From Melanocharis versteri (lineage: Eukaryota; Chordata; Aves; Passeriformes; Melanocharitidae), in contig VZTG01002265.1 of NCBI GenBank assembly GCA_013397845.1, positions 57,357 through 121,356 of the forward strand: a DNA stretch of 64,000 nucleotides, given 5' to 3'. The translations under genes were made by a program, and so were the position numbers. Positions 46,727-57,619 of the stretch are shown here, one piece after another (within the stretch, counting starts at the first letter, position 1; the number at the start of each line of letters is the position of its first letter). Below the pieces are notes generated by a model. That model searched no databases, was not told where the DNA came from, and saw nothing but the letters and a program-made list of their open reading frames with translations.

Positions 46727-47178
46727 CTCCCAAACCCAGCTTTCACTAAAAATGGGGAGTGCTTTGCTAAAATTAGAAAAAAAAAAAAGATAATTGCAGA
46801 GTCAGGCTGAAAATGCAATTTCTGTGTTTAATGGTTTATCTGAGATGTCTTTGTTTGTGTTCTGTTGGTGGTGTGGCACACTAATTAACCAGGTCAATAA
46901 CTGAGGCTCCAGCAGAAGTTTCCATCTTCTTTCAGGCCATTTCCACTTTGCAGTTCCCAAACCCAGCTTTCCACTAAAAATGAGGAGTGCTTTACTAAAA
47001 TTAGAAAAAAAGAAAGGGTAGTTGCAGAGTCAGGCTGAAAATGCAGTTGTAACGTTGAATGGTTTGCCTGAGTTTGCTTCATTTGTGGAAGTTCTGTTGG
47101 TGGTGTGGCACACTAATTAACCAGGTCAATTATTGGGGCTCCAGCAGATGTTTCCATCTTCTGTCAGGCCATTTCCAC
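46727..47178. repeat. About 230-bp tandem duplication
   Basis: Two copies share CAAACCCAGCTTTC-CACTAAAAATG, GCAGAGTCAGGCTGAAAATG, GGTGGTGTGGCACACTAATT and CCATCTTCT-TCAGGCCATTT. The second copy is offset by about 228-233 bp. It lies downstream of miR-34c on its strand. It is non-coding. Confidence 0.9.
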
Positions 47179-47530
47179 TCCAGTCCAACTCCTCCAAGGA
47201 TGGGAAAGAGCAGCCACCACAGGCCTTAATTTTATTTATCCAACAAGAATTAAATGGAGAGAAATGTGAGAACAGAGACCTGAGGCTGAGACAGAAGGGG
47301 AAGCTGAACTCTGCAAATTTGGAGAAGAAAAAACTCAAAAATCCATTTTATCCTCACGGTTTTTAGTGGAAATGAGTTGGAAACGAGGGGGATCACTGGG
47401 AAAATCGGCTCGGCAGGAACGCAGCACTTGTTTTATTTCACTGTCCTGTCTGTTGATGCTTCTGTCCTGTGTCCTGGGAATTCCCTCGGGTCTGAATCCT
47501 GCTTCCAAATTCCCGATCCCAGATTTCCAG

Positions 47531-47606
47531 ACCTCTTTACCTGGCTGTGTGGCTAGTGATTGTTGCTCTGGGCAATCAGCTAACTACACTGCCTGGCAAC
47601 CAGGCT
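47531..47606 (-). ncRNA. MIR34C: miR-34c precursor hairpin
   Basis: The minus strand folds as a stem whose 5' arm (47594 down to 47572) begins with the miR-34 seed (A)GGCAGUG and continues UAGUUAGCUGAUUGC, matching known miR-34c-5p. The 3' arm (47561 down to 47540) reads AAUCACUAGCCACACAGCCA plus GG, one or two changes from human miR-34c-3p. The loop is CCAGAGCAAC. It represses cell-cycle genes and supports multiciliogenesis together with miR-34b. It is second in the transcript, about 550 bp past miR-34b. Confidence 0.96.
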
Positions 47607-48154
47607 GATGGCAGAGCCTTTCACCCCGACTTTTTCTTTTAAAAAGCTCCTCCTACAGCAAGTTCTGGCATTCTTACTTATTTTCTCCAATTTAAATTCG
47701 TAGTTAAGCTAAGTGGTCAGAGAAAAAAGCAACTTTTACCTGCAGTGAGTTTAATATTTAATCATAAACTCCCTTCACTTACCAGCTTGCTTAATAAATC
47801 ATGAAAAACAAATGAAAATTATTGGTATCTGGCAGGGAAGCTGAAGGATGCAACCTAAAAAATTCATTATTATAATATTCATTAAAGGAGCCAGTCTGGG
47901 TGTATAAACAATTAAGTACACGGTAAATTAATCATTTAAATAACGAGATTCTTGGTCCAGGAAAATTCCTGAGGATTTTAGCACCAACTTCAAGAAATCC
48001 AAGATTTCACTTCATATTAAAACACGTACCACACGCTGCTGTGGGCAGGTGAAATTCTGGAAACAAAGCTGCAGATAAATCCCATTATTAATGATTTTGC
48101 AGTAGGAATAAGGAAGTTGGGAGTTTCCAGGCCGAGGCTGGAGCAGGGAATGCT

Positions 48155-48238
48155 GTGCCTTGTTTTGATGGCAGTGAAATTAGTGATTGTGGAATTCTGG
48201 ATACAATCAGCTAACTACACTGCCTGCAAACCAAGCAC
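48155..48238 (-). ncRNA. MIR34B: miR-34b precursor hairpin
   Basis: The minus strand carries the 84-nt hairpin, the same length as human mir-34b, with conserved base GUGCUUGGUUUG... and ...CAAAACAAGGCAC. The 5p arm (48225 down to 48203) has the seed GGCAGUG followed by UAGUUAGCUGAUUGU. Unlike the human miR-34b, which has UCAUU at the centre, it is the same as miR-34c-5p except at the last base. The 3p arm (48189 down to 48168) reads CAAUCACUAAUUUCACUGCC plus AU. It lies upstream of miR-34c on the same strand. Confidence 0.96.
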
Positions 48239-48354
48239 TGCTCCTGGAGTCATGGAATTCAAACCTGGAACAAAAGAAAGCACTTCCAAAAATTATATTC
48301 ATATTCTTCATCTCCTCAAATGCCCTTAAAATCATAAGGAATTGGCAATAATGG

Positions 48355-48860
48355 AAAATATTGGTCATATCACCCTCATTCTGCTAAATTAAAAAATACT
48401 TATATCTATATCTATATCTATATCTGTATCTATATCTATATCTATATTCATATTCATATTCACATTCATATTCATATTCATATTTATCTACATTTATTTA
48501 TATCTATACTGATTTATCTCTATATTTAATGTTTATACATATATTTAATATTTATATCTGTATTTAGTATTTACACCACATATTAAGAGTTCTTACTAAT
48601 GAAAACTGCAGTGAACACAACACAAAGATCATTTCAAGAATGCAAAGGCAAAGCAATTAAATGATATTGGTCATATCACCCTTATTCTACTAAATTCAAA
48701 ATATTTAGATTTAGGTTTGGGTTTAGATTTAGATTTAGGTTTAGGTTTAGGTTTAGATTTAATATTTACACCACATATTAGGAGTTTTTACTAATAAAAA
48801 CTGTAGTGAACACAACATAAAGACCATCTCAAGAGTGCAGAGGCAAAGCAATTAAACACT
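48355..48860. repeat. Tandem duplication with microsatellite cores (TATATC)n and (TTTAGG)n
   Basis: Two copies share GGTCATATCACCC at the left and CACCACATATTA-GAGTT...GAACACAACA...GGCAAAGCAATTA at the right. Copy one (about 48362-48660) has a 180-bp TATATC/TATTCA core. Copy two (about 48666-48858) has a 50-bp TTTAGG/TTTAGA core. The core evidently diverged after duplication. Confidence 0.88.
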
Positions 48861-49624
48861 AAAATATGAATTATTCTGCAGCACCACAATGGGAAAGGGA
48901 GACGAGGAAAAGCTTGGCAAGGAGCCCTTGCTGTATCCAGAGGTGGGAGTGCAAATCCAGCTGCAAATTCGGGCTGAGACCAAACATTCCACGGGAATAT
49001 CCTGTGCCTGGACTGCAGCACCTCAGGTCAGTGCTCATCCCACCTCTCCCTGCTCCCTGCTTGCCTCCATCTCCTGTGCCGTGGATTTTGTGCCATTTCC
49101 ACGCAGAATTTTCCAGAGTGAAGCGCATTTTTAGCAGCAGTAGGGATGGTGGAATTGCCCCATTTCCCTGAATTTTAGAAAGGTTTTTTTCCCCCCCCTA
49201 AAACAATACAGGAGCACAGATCGTGCTGTCAGTCAGGTGTCAGAATGCTCCAAGCTTTTACACTCGTTTGAGGCAGCTAAAAAAATTAACAGATCTGTTC
49301 TGAGTGTGTGTCAGGAGTTTTCATCAATTATGTCTCGTGTCTGATAGATGTGCATGCAATTAATAATGCGAAAAAGCTGTTTTATATAGATTAATCAAGC
49401 TAAAACAGGAGTGAGGCACAATCTGTGAGCTTGTGAGGAGAAGTCTGTCTACAAGTGAAACAATTTTGCCAATTTCCTCCATAAATGCCTTCAAGAACCC
49501 AGGACTTACCCTCAGGCAGTTTACCTTGGAATAATCCCGATGAGGACGGCGTTTAGACAATGAACGGGAAGGGAAAAACGGATTGGATTCTTCACTCTTC
49601 TCTATCCGTGGAGCCTTTCCCTGG

Positions 49625-49852
49625 CAGAATTCCTCTGGGGATGCTCCCATCTTTTCCCCTGGAGATGCTCCGATCTTTTCCTTTGGAGATGCTCCCTCTT
49701 TCTCCCTGGGGATGCTCCCATCTTTTCCCCTGGGGATGCTCCCATCTTTTCCTCCGGGGATGCTCCCATCTTTTCCCCTGGAGATGCTCCCTCTTTTCCT
49801 CTGAGGATGCTCCGATCTTTTCCCCTGGGGATGCTCCCATCTTTTCCCTGGG
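49625..49852. repeat. 24-bp minisatellite, about 9 copies
   Basis: Units of GGGGATGCTCCCATCTTTTC plus CCCT, with variants GATGCTCCGATC and GATGCTCCCTCT. It is between miR-34b and BTG4, next to the GC-rich patch. Confidence 0.93.
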
Positions 49853-50250
49853 GCTCCCGGCTCGGAGTGTCCCCGGCGGGGCCGTGGGTCAGCCCATGCC
49901 CAGGAGCTTTGTGTACTCCCTGTCACCATGGCCACCTGGCCAGGGGGACCTGGGGACGGGCAGGTGGCCCCGGCCACGGGAGCTTTGTTGCGAGAGAGGT
50001 TTCCATGGGCAAAGTCAACACGGGGAACACGCCCCGAGTTTGGAATTTCCACCCAAACGGCTGCAGGGGAGGCTGAGCCCAGGCTGGGGTGGCACTGCTG
50101 GCAGTCCCTGCTGGTGTCGCTGGATCCTGCGGCTCCAGCCCGGTGTAATTCCCACCGGGAATTCCCGAAAGGCAGGGAAACAGCCCCGAGGGATGAGTGT
50201 CCTGCGCTGTGCCCGCTCATCTTCACCTCCTGCACCTCCCCCTGCTTTTT
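49850..50250. promoter_or_regulatory. GC-rich patch, candidate miR-34b/c (and BTG4) promoter
   Basis: CpG density rises here between miR-34b (1.6 kb away, minus) and BTG4 (4.6 kb away, plus). In mammals the miR-34b/c promoter is a CpG island just upstream, shared head-to-head with BTG4, so position fits. A GTTTCCATGGGCAA motif at 49999-50012 resembles an RFX X-box (11 of 14). No transcription evidence is available from sequence. Confidence 0.35.
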
Positions 50251-53200
50251 GGGGGTCTGCCCAGCCGTTTCTCTTTGCTTGCCCTTGACCTGTTCAGCTC
50301 TGAAAATCATGGCACACGAATAAGGAAGAAAACCCAGAAAATTTAAAGAATTATGGCAACAGCTCTTAGACTGAATAAAATAAGCCCAGGTGGCTTTGCA
50401 GTCTTTCCTTTGTGATCGAATTTTAGAACATCCTGGACCGACACCAGTGGGGTCTTTTAGGTTTATTTTATTACTTAAATAATGAAATCTTAAATTAAAT
50501 TCTAGCAATATGTAGTACACAAGCCCTTAAAATTTTTGTGGCTTTGATCAGAATCACCTCCTAATAATTCTTTTTACAGAGACTGCATGGTTTAAGTAAA
50601 GGTGTGAGTTTGTAACCTCCAGGTATGAGGTTTCTTCTGCCCTCTGACTGAGTGCTCCATGGAATTGGTGCTTCTGAGTGTGACCAGGACAGTGACTAAA
50701 AAATCCAAGCTGCTTTTCCCTCAGGAAATTGTCACCGAGGATGCTTTTCCATATGGAAATCACTCAGGCTTTCTGATTTTTATATCAATATCTACAAACT
50801 GCCGCTGCTTACCTGGAGGAGCTGCCTGCCATCCATCACCCACAAAAATCAAATGCCTTGCAGAGGGGAGATTGCCACTGGCAAGCTGCACTTGGTGTCT
50901 TTATTTCCATGTACTCAATCCTTCAAAGCAGGAAAACTGCAAAAAAAAAGTCCTGCAGGGGTGGCTCCTGCCAGAGTGTGTTTGGGGGAGCTGTGTTTGC
51001 TCTCGGTCTGGGCTGTGGTTACTACAGAAACTGTGCCTGAGTCTGTCCCTCCGTGGCTCAAGCCTAGGCTTGCCTGGTGACCCCGGGGACACCTCGTTTA
51101 ATCTGGCTAAGAATGCTTGGAGCTGGGGGCCTGATCTGAGCCCCCCTGAAGGCTTTGGGCACATTTCCCCTGGTTTCAGTGAGCTCTGGATCTGTCCCGT
51201 GCATATCCGGGCACTGATTTCGAGTGGTTTGGCTTTTTATCTGTTCCTAATAAGGATTAAAACAAGTATCTCCTCATTTATCTCCTGCCTCCTCTCAGTC
51301 AGAACACTTGGCTGTCCATCCTGGGTTTTGCTAAATCTGCTGGGATGAAACCAGATTCTGTTTGGATGCAGCTGGGAATGAGTGGGAGCACGATTTGCTG
51401 GCTGCTGTTTAATGGAGCTCTTTCTCCTTGCCACGGGCTGTGCCAGTTTTGGTTCAGACATTCTCTCCCTCAGCAGTTATTACCCAAATAGGGCACCCAG
51501 GGCTGTGGTTTTTTCCAGTCAGTGACAACTGACAGCACTGGGAAGGATTTGAGCCCAATGAGTCTCCCTAATTAAAGGAGCCAGTTTTTCTTGTCACTGC
51601 AGTGGGGTGCCAAAATCACTCTCTGCTGTTCTGCTTTCTGTGACATTAACAGGAAAAAATGCTTGAACTCCTGCATGACATTAAAAACACCAAGTTAAAA
51701 CAGTCTCAGAACTTCTGTATCGACAACAACTTTAATAATCAGAGCCAACTGGGTGAATTGCTGAGAATTTTGCTTAAATTTTCCTGTGTTTGTTGTTGCA
51801 AATGTGTAGAATTTGACCCTCTGCCTCTCCTCATCCCAGAAATATCACCTCACTGCAGGACTGGTTTCTCAGGTGAGGGCTTTGTTTGCTGCTCACCTGC
51901 AGTTTCTGTGTCAGCTATGGGAACAAGGAACCCAACAGAAGGAGGTGGAGGAGGGATCCAGGCTTCCCTCTGCTCGTCCTTTGTGGATTCCAGCCCTTCA
52001 CTCCTTTGTCCCAGAATTTCCCCACTCACAGGGCCTGCCTGGACTTGCTGGATTGAGCAGGAAATGCCTCAAAAGCCCATCCTGTGTCTGTGTCTGATCC
52101 AAACCACCCTGGCACTCGGGAAAGGACCATCCCTGGAGAATTCCTGAGGCTGAACTGTGCCAGGGGCAGAAATTCTGATCAAATTGTCCTCCCCAGGGCA
52201 GGGGCTGGGCTCCCCACCCTGGCTGCTGCTGTTCTGCAGTGGGAATGCTGCTCTGGCTTGGATCGTTCCAGAACAAAAGGAAATCAAAGTTCAGAGGAAG
52301 AGGTCATGTCTTTTATTAGGTTATAATCTGATGTTGAGGAAAAATGACATGAAATCAAAGAAATCAGAATTAATATCAAAACTTTGGCCAGAAACACAAC
52401 ATCACCCCTAGAGGAATCCCAGTCTGTGGCTCTGGGATTGTCTAGGAAACCCTGAGTGGACTGAATTTACTGAGAAGGACTTCAAAAATTGGAATTATGT
52501 GCATTACCCATCATTTTTAAGTAGCAAATCTTACTCTTTGATATCTCCCTGGACACCAACTTTGTCAGCTCAGTTAAAAACCCACAGATTTGTGGTGGTT
52601 GCCTCCAGTTTTTGGTAACACCCCCTTCTCCTGCAGTTCAGCCACACTGCAGTAAAATCAATGCGATTGAAACTTTAAAGTCACTTGAAAACTTTCATTT
52701 TGGGGGTTCTTTTTGACATGTCACCATGCAACAGGGTTTTAAAAACAAAGAAAAATGGCTGTATGGCTGCAGTGTTTGCAAGGGAATCCACTCAGCTCAG
52801 AAAATGACCCATCAATTCCCTGACATTTTTAAACCATGTTTAATTTCCAGAATAAAACTCAGGCCTCAGGCAGGAAGAGCCAGTTTGGCTGTCCAGGAAT
52901 GCTCCAGAGCTAATTCTGGACGCAGGCAGAGTCAGAATCTTCGCAGACAGCTCAGACAGAGGCCAGAAAATGTTGTGTGGAAATTCTTCCCAGCAGCGGT
53001 TTCCTGTTGTCCTCCAGCATTCCCCGAAAATCTCAGACCAGGCTGCCCCTGCCCTCTGTTCTCCATGAGAAAGTAAGGAATGACTCAGGGTTTTGCAGGG
53101 AACAAAATCCTTGTGTGTCACCCCTCGTGGGAGCACATGATGAGGGAACCCCCGTGGTCACAACGCTGGGGGTTCTATGTCAGAGAAAAAAAAGCCTGGA

Positions 53201-54850
53201 AGCTTTTTCTGAGGATCCCTTTTCTGTCTCAGACTCTGATTTCTGTTTCTTTCGAGTGGTCACGGAAAGGGAAAGGTGCCCACTTGCTGAGGAGGTGTTT
53301 TGGTATGTGAGACAAAGGAAGAGAAGGATTTTGGGGCTTTTTAGTGGCTTATTACTCATTCTTTAAAGGCAGAATTTCTACTGAAAGCCTTGGTCTTTCA
53401 TTTTTTTAATGTGTGGGTTTTTGTGTGGGTTTCTTTTTAGTTTTTGGGGGTTTTTTGGGTTTTTTTTTGTGTTGATGTTTTTGGGGTTTTTTTTGTTTGT
53501 TTTTTGTAATGCAAAAAGAAACTAAAGAGCAAGGAAGGAACTGTGTGAGTGGAGAGAAACGAGACCCAGAAACAGCCAGGAATTCGAGGTTTAGGGGCAC
53601 AATTTGTGCCTCCAGGCTCTGAATTTCACATCCCCTGCCTGGTGTCACCCCAGGCTGAGATGTGAGCCCTGGCTGCACCATCCCAGCCCCAGCAAGAGCC
53701 AGTTTTGAACACTCAGCTCTTTCTGCCTCCATTTGTTCCTTTGTCTCGGCACTTCCTGGGATCTGGCACTGGAGACACAACTTCCTGAGGCAGCAAAAGG
53801 GAAAAAAGGGAACAATCAGCTGTTCTCTGTGCCCAGAGAATTGTGCCTTGGGGTTTTTCACAATGAGCAAACTCCCACGTTTGTGGAACTGAGACACTCT
53901 CTGTGTTTTAAACACCTCAAAAATGAAATAAAACAATGCCGATAATGCGAATTAGGAAGATCAGTGATGTGATAAATCCAGAATCAAACACTTTTCTAAA
54001 TAAAGAACGCCAAATGTGAAGGTTTCACGTGGAAAATAATTGTGTTGAGTCTGCTAGGAGCAGCCCAGCACAATTTTAATCATTAATTAATAAGCCTGGT
54101 GCTGTTTCCTCGTGGTGAATATTAAATATTCCACAGAGATTTATGGAGTAGATTGATGGACATGACAGAATTCAGAATGGAATCAATTAAATCACCCTAA
54201 ATGAAGGGGCTGATGTTGGAATAAAGCCAAGGAGATTGGAAATATCTTAGAAAATAGCTTGTTAATTAACCTAATACACACCTGCAGCTCCTGCACACCT
54301 GAATATTCTTACAGTCCTCAGCTCCACATGATTCCTGTTCCATATAAAGCCTGAGCAAACTCTGCCTGGAAAAGAGAGCATTTGGGTGTTGGGGTTCCCT
54401 CTGTGTGAATGGTGCAGGGCCTTGGGGTGTTTTATCTGTTTTCTTGGTGCTTCTTTAAAGCTGTTGGTGAAGTTTATCTCAAGTTTTTACTGTCTCTGCT
54501 GTGAAAAGGTGATTTATATATATATAAAAAACCATACATTTGTAAGATCTGCTGTGTGTAATGTATGTGACATATAAGAACTGTTATATTTTAAACTCAT
54601 TTTTTATATTCTCTCCAAACTCGCTTGGTGCAGGTGCCTTCTAGTAATACATTAAACTGGTTTTAATATCCTAAGCTAAATTTAATCTGCTGTTTGGCAG
54701 TCAGGCTCATCCAGGCTCTGTCTGTCCTGGCTCGTGCAGGTTTTGCAGCATCAGTTCTTGGAACCTGATAGTGCCTTAATGTTATTAAATCTCTCTGCTG
54801 TGGTGTTTCATCTCCACTCCAGCAGCTCAAGCACCTCCTGTGCTGCAATT
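50250..54850. other. Intergenic / possible BTG4 5' region (no exon recognised)
   Basis: BTG4 normally has a non-coding first exon; I could not place it here. Moderate GC sequence with T-rich runs at 53.40-53.50 kb and a (TA)n patch near 54.52 kb. No HOATZ-like coding exon was recognised. Confidence 0.5.
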
Positions 54851-54854
54851 TAAG

Positions 54855-55027
54855 ATGAAAGATGAAATTGCTGCCACGGTTTTCTTCATCACGAAGCTGG
54901 TGAAGAGGGAAGACAAGCTGAGCAAGCATAAAATGGAGAAGTTTGCAGCTAAGCTGACCACGGTCCTGTTTGAAAAGTACAAAAATCACTGGTACCTGGA
55001 CAATCCATCCCGAGGCCAAGCCTTCAG
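54855..55027 (+). CDS. BTG4: BTG4 coding exon 1
   Basis: The exon is 173 nt, from the ATG to GQAFR (split codon), with donor TTCAG/GTGAGA. It holds the N-terminal helices and most of box A. Confidence 0.95.
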
Positions 55028-56848
55028 GTGAGAGGGGCCTCAGAGAAGAACAGGGCACGTGGAGCCTTGGGTGGACATTCAAGAAGCAGTTCCTGGAGGC
55101 CTGAAAGTGAAATAAATGGTGCAAAGGGAAGCACCAGGATACCCCTTAAGCTTGAAGGAAGGATTATTAACTGGGGAAAATTACATTTTGTTTTTCACCT
55201 GCAAAGGTGTGATTAGAGAACTGAGGTGGAGCTCTTAAGACAAGTGTCTTAAGTGGCTTCTGACTCCTGGGATGCAGAATTCAGGTGGTCTTAAAGTGAC
55301 TTTTGGAATGGCTCTGTTTTAAGCACTAAAAGCTGCAAAGTGTCTTATTAGTTATTGATGAGAATTAAAATCCAAGCCTTGTTTGAGCTGATAAACGAGC
55401 TTGTGAGGCTGAATTGCTGGCTGGGGCTCCAAGTGAGAGCTTGCACCAGCAGGGTAAAAGCGCTGAGACAATAAAAAGTGATTTTGGATGCTCTCTGCAC
55501 GAGCAGAACCTGCGAAGCTGCAGTGAAATCTGAACTCCAGCTGCACTTTGCTGTCCCCCAGGTGCATCAGGATCAACAAACACCAGGCCAGGGATCCCGT
55601 GCTGGAGCAGGCCTGTGTGGAGAGCGACGTGGACTTCGACACGCTGGGCTTGCCCAAGGAGATGACGCTGTGGGTGGATCCCTTCGAGGTGTGCTGCAGG
55701 TGAGCTCAGAGCCTGGGGGCTTAAAAACACCAAGAGCTGGGTATTTCATCAACCCAAAGCTGCTCCCAGCTTCACACCCGGGGGTTTGGTCACTTTTGGT
55801 GGGAGCTGGCTCCGCGCAGAGCAGCAGCACCCACGCGCAGCCCTTGCAGGTACGGGGAGAGGAACCGGCCCTTCACCGTGGCACACTTCCACGGGGAGGA
55901 GAGCCCCGAGCTGCCCCAGCAGATCAGCCTTGCCGTGGGCAGGGCAGCCCTGGATTATCACTCGGGCAGCTCCTCGGATGAGGAGAGCTTCAGCAGGGAG
56001 CCCAGAGCCATCCCCACCGTCAGCAACCCCAACAGTGTGTACCAGGTGAGCCGGGGCTTGCAGGGAGCTCCCCACTCTAAAACCCCTCAGAAGAGCCTCT
56101 GCCAGGTGGGTCAGGCTCTTCTCACAGTGACAGGATGAGAGGAAACGGCCTCAAGCTGCTCCGGGGGAGGTTCAGGTTTGATTTCTGCCCTGGAATTGTT
56201 TTCCAGCCCTGGCACGGGGTGTCACTGTCCCGTGAAAGCGTATCCAGCCTGTTTTTAAATGTGAAACTTTTCTGTGTTTTGTGAAACGAGGTTAGAAAGC
56301 TGTGGACCTATTTCTTACTGACTAATTCTCATTATACCACTCCATTTGTTTGAGCACCAGTATATGAACTGTTTGAAGACCCCAACAATTGTTTCCACCA
56401 GCTGGTGACCACCCCGATGGAGTCACCATCCCTGGGGGGGACTTTAAAAGATGTGGCACTGGGGGACATGGCTTAGGGGACAATTGGGCTGGCTCTCAGA
56501 GGGTTTTCCCCACCCTCACTGATGCTGTGGGTGGGCTGCAGCTTTGCTGGGAGGGACCAACGGCGGCTCAGCTTCCTCAGGAAGGAACGTGGTGGAATTT
56601 TGCTGGCCTGACCGCTCCCCCCTCTTTCCCCAGCACGTTTTTAACTTCATTTCCCTTTTTTTGCTGCTCAGTTTGGCGACTTCTGCAAGGCCCCTGCCCA
56701 GGCCTGGTGCCAGTACCTGCACAGGAAGCCCCACGGGGCCGAGGGCTCCCACTTTGGCCAGCACAGGGGCTACAGGAGCTACAGGCCCACGGCCGCCTTC
56801 GCTGGCCCCCGCGTGGACAGGTACCACTGGATCAACACCAAGAGGTAG
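54855..56848 (+). CDS. BTG4: BTG4, BTG anti-proliferation factor 4 (complete CDS)
   Basis: BTG4 is a BTG/TOB family adaptor that bridges the CCR4-NOT deadenylase (via CNOT7/8) to eIF4E on maternal mRNAs, acting in oocytes. Four plus-strand exons (54855-55027, 55562-55699, 55850-56045, 56672-56848) join in frame to 227 codons plus TAG; human has 223. The start MKDEIAATVFFITKLVKR matches human MRDEIATTVFFVTRLVKK and sits just after a likely acceptor (TTTAAG). Box A is HWYLDNPSRGQAFRCIRI and box B is GLPKEMTLWVDPFEVCCRYG. SDEESFSREPRAIP precedes a divergent C-terminus rich in R, H and Y. Transcribed opposite to LAYN and SIK2, as in mammals. Confidence 0.97.
55562..55699 (+). CDS. BTG4: BTG4 coding exon 2
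   Basis: The exon is 138 nt, CIRINKHQARDPVLEQACVE to WVDPFEVCC. It contains most of box B. Acceptor CCCCAG/G, donor GCAG/GTGAGC. Confidence 0.96.
55850..56045 (+). CDS. BTG4: BTG4 coding exon 3
   Basis: The exon is 196 nt, YGERNRPFTVAHFHGEESPE through SSSDEESFSREPRAIP to NSVYQ, ending on a complete codon. Confidence 0.95.
56415..56497 (+). mobile_element. CR1 LINE fragment in BTG4 intron 3
   Basis: GAGTCACCATCCCTGGGGGG followed by GATGTGGCACTGGGGGACAT and GGCTTAGGGG matches the forward CR1 3' segment. It lies about 175 bp upstream of the last BTG4 exon. Confidence 0.75.
56672..56848 (+). CDS. BTG4: BTG4 coding exon 4
   Basis: The exon is 177 nt, FGDFCKAPAQAWCQYLHRKP to YHWINTKR and TAG at 56846-56848. 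Only weakly like the human tail (QVENLKQPFQSWLQIPRKK), as usual for BTG C-termini. Confidence 0.88.
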   Translation, partial: FGDFCKAPAQAWCQYLHRKPHGAEGSHFGQHRGYRSYRPTAAFAGPRVDRYHWINTKR

Positions 56849-57085
56849 AGCCAGGGCTCCTCTTGGATCCTGGAAACTTGCTTTTGTGATGGGGTGAAGG
56901 CTGGCACTGCACGACCTCATAAAAACAGCACTTCCTATATCTCATCCCTGTCTCTGACTCTGTATTTATGAACTTTTGGGTGGGTGTGGGGGGGGGGTTT
57001 ATCCGAGATTTTAAATGTTTTTAATCGATGTTAACATAAGATTGAAGATGTAACTCTTGTGAGTTAAAAAGGAAATGCATAAATC

Positions 57086-57091
57086 AATAAA
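57086..57091 (+). terminator. BTG4: BTG4 poly(A) signal
   Basis: AATAAA in CAATCAATAAATCC-like context, 238 bp past the stop codon. It is the first canonical plus-strand signal after BTG4. Confidence 0.7.
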
Positions 57092-57613
57092 TCCGCTTAT
57101 GTTTTTTTATCGAAGCCAGCTGCTGGTGGTGCCTTGAAGGGTGTTCAGGAGCTTCTTGGTGCAAACACCAGCACACAAAGGAAGCTAAAAACACCCCACA
57201 AACTGCTTTGAAAGGCACTTTGCTTCCTTCTGGCAAAGGTGTTTGAGCCAAGACCTAAAAATCACCAGCAGAAATGTTGGGGGTATTTAGTGACTCCCAA
57301 AAGTATTTAAATCGTGCTGTGTCCCCGTGAGCTTTGTACTGATGGGGGGTAAAAAAGATTTTTGAGTGATTTTGCTCTTCCGTCGCTTGTTTTTTGTCTA
57401 GACTGGAGGCTGGGCTGATGTTTCACTGATGGAAAATGTTGAATATTTCATGTTTTTGGGGTTTGGCTCTTGAATCTGGGAGGAGGAGGGATGGATTCCC
57501 CAGGTTTAAGAGCAGGAGTGGCCTTGCACAGTGCAGGATCATTCCTGGGGGGGTGGTAGCACAGAGCTGAAATAAGGCGACTTCAGAAATTGCTTCAATG
57601 GTGGGAAATAACA

Positions 57614-57619
57614 TTTATT
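57614..57619 (-). terminator. Possible poly(A) signal of the 58-64 kb gene
   Basis: Minus-strand AATAAA about 450 bp beyond the stop codon at 58065. A second AATAAA lies near 57767-57772 and a third near 57995, so the site used is uncertain. Confidence 0.35.

Larger units (their letters stand above)
49360..50520 (-). other. 386-codon open frame, probably not a gene
   Basis: This is the longest gap-free minus-strand frame in the window. Its middle encodes 8-residue repeats of the type GSIPRGKD because it crosses a 24-bp minisatellite. Its ends lack conserved protein features. It also overlaps a GC-rich patch. I see no splice-site logic, domain or signal peptide, so I treat it as a chance ORF kept open by the repeat. 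Confidence 0.3.

Noticed and set aside
47366..48329. Two ORFs sharing SANYTAWQPG / SANYTACKPS as a possible small protein family
   Set aside because: The shared residues are the antisense translation of the miR-34c and miR-34b 5p arms.
48710..48762. Interstitial telomere
   Set aside because: The units are TTTAGG/TTTAGA mixed, not the vertebrate TTAGGG, and they form a short microsatellite core.
49360..50520. 386-codon minus-strand ORF with KDGSIP repeats as a new repeat protein
   Set aside because: The repeats are the translation of a 24-bp DNA minisatellite, the rest looks non-coding, and plus-strand frames are also long there.
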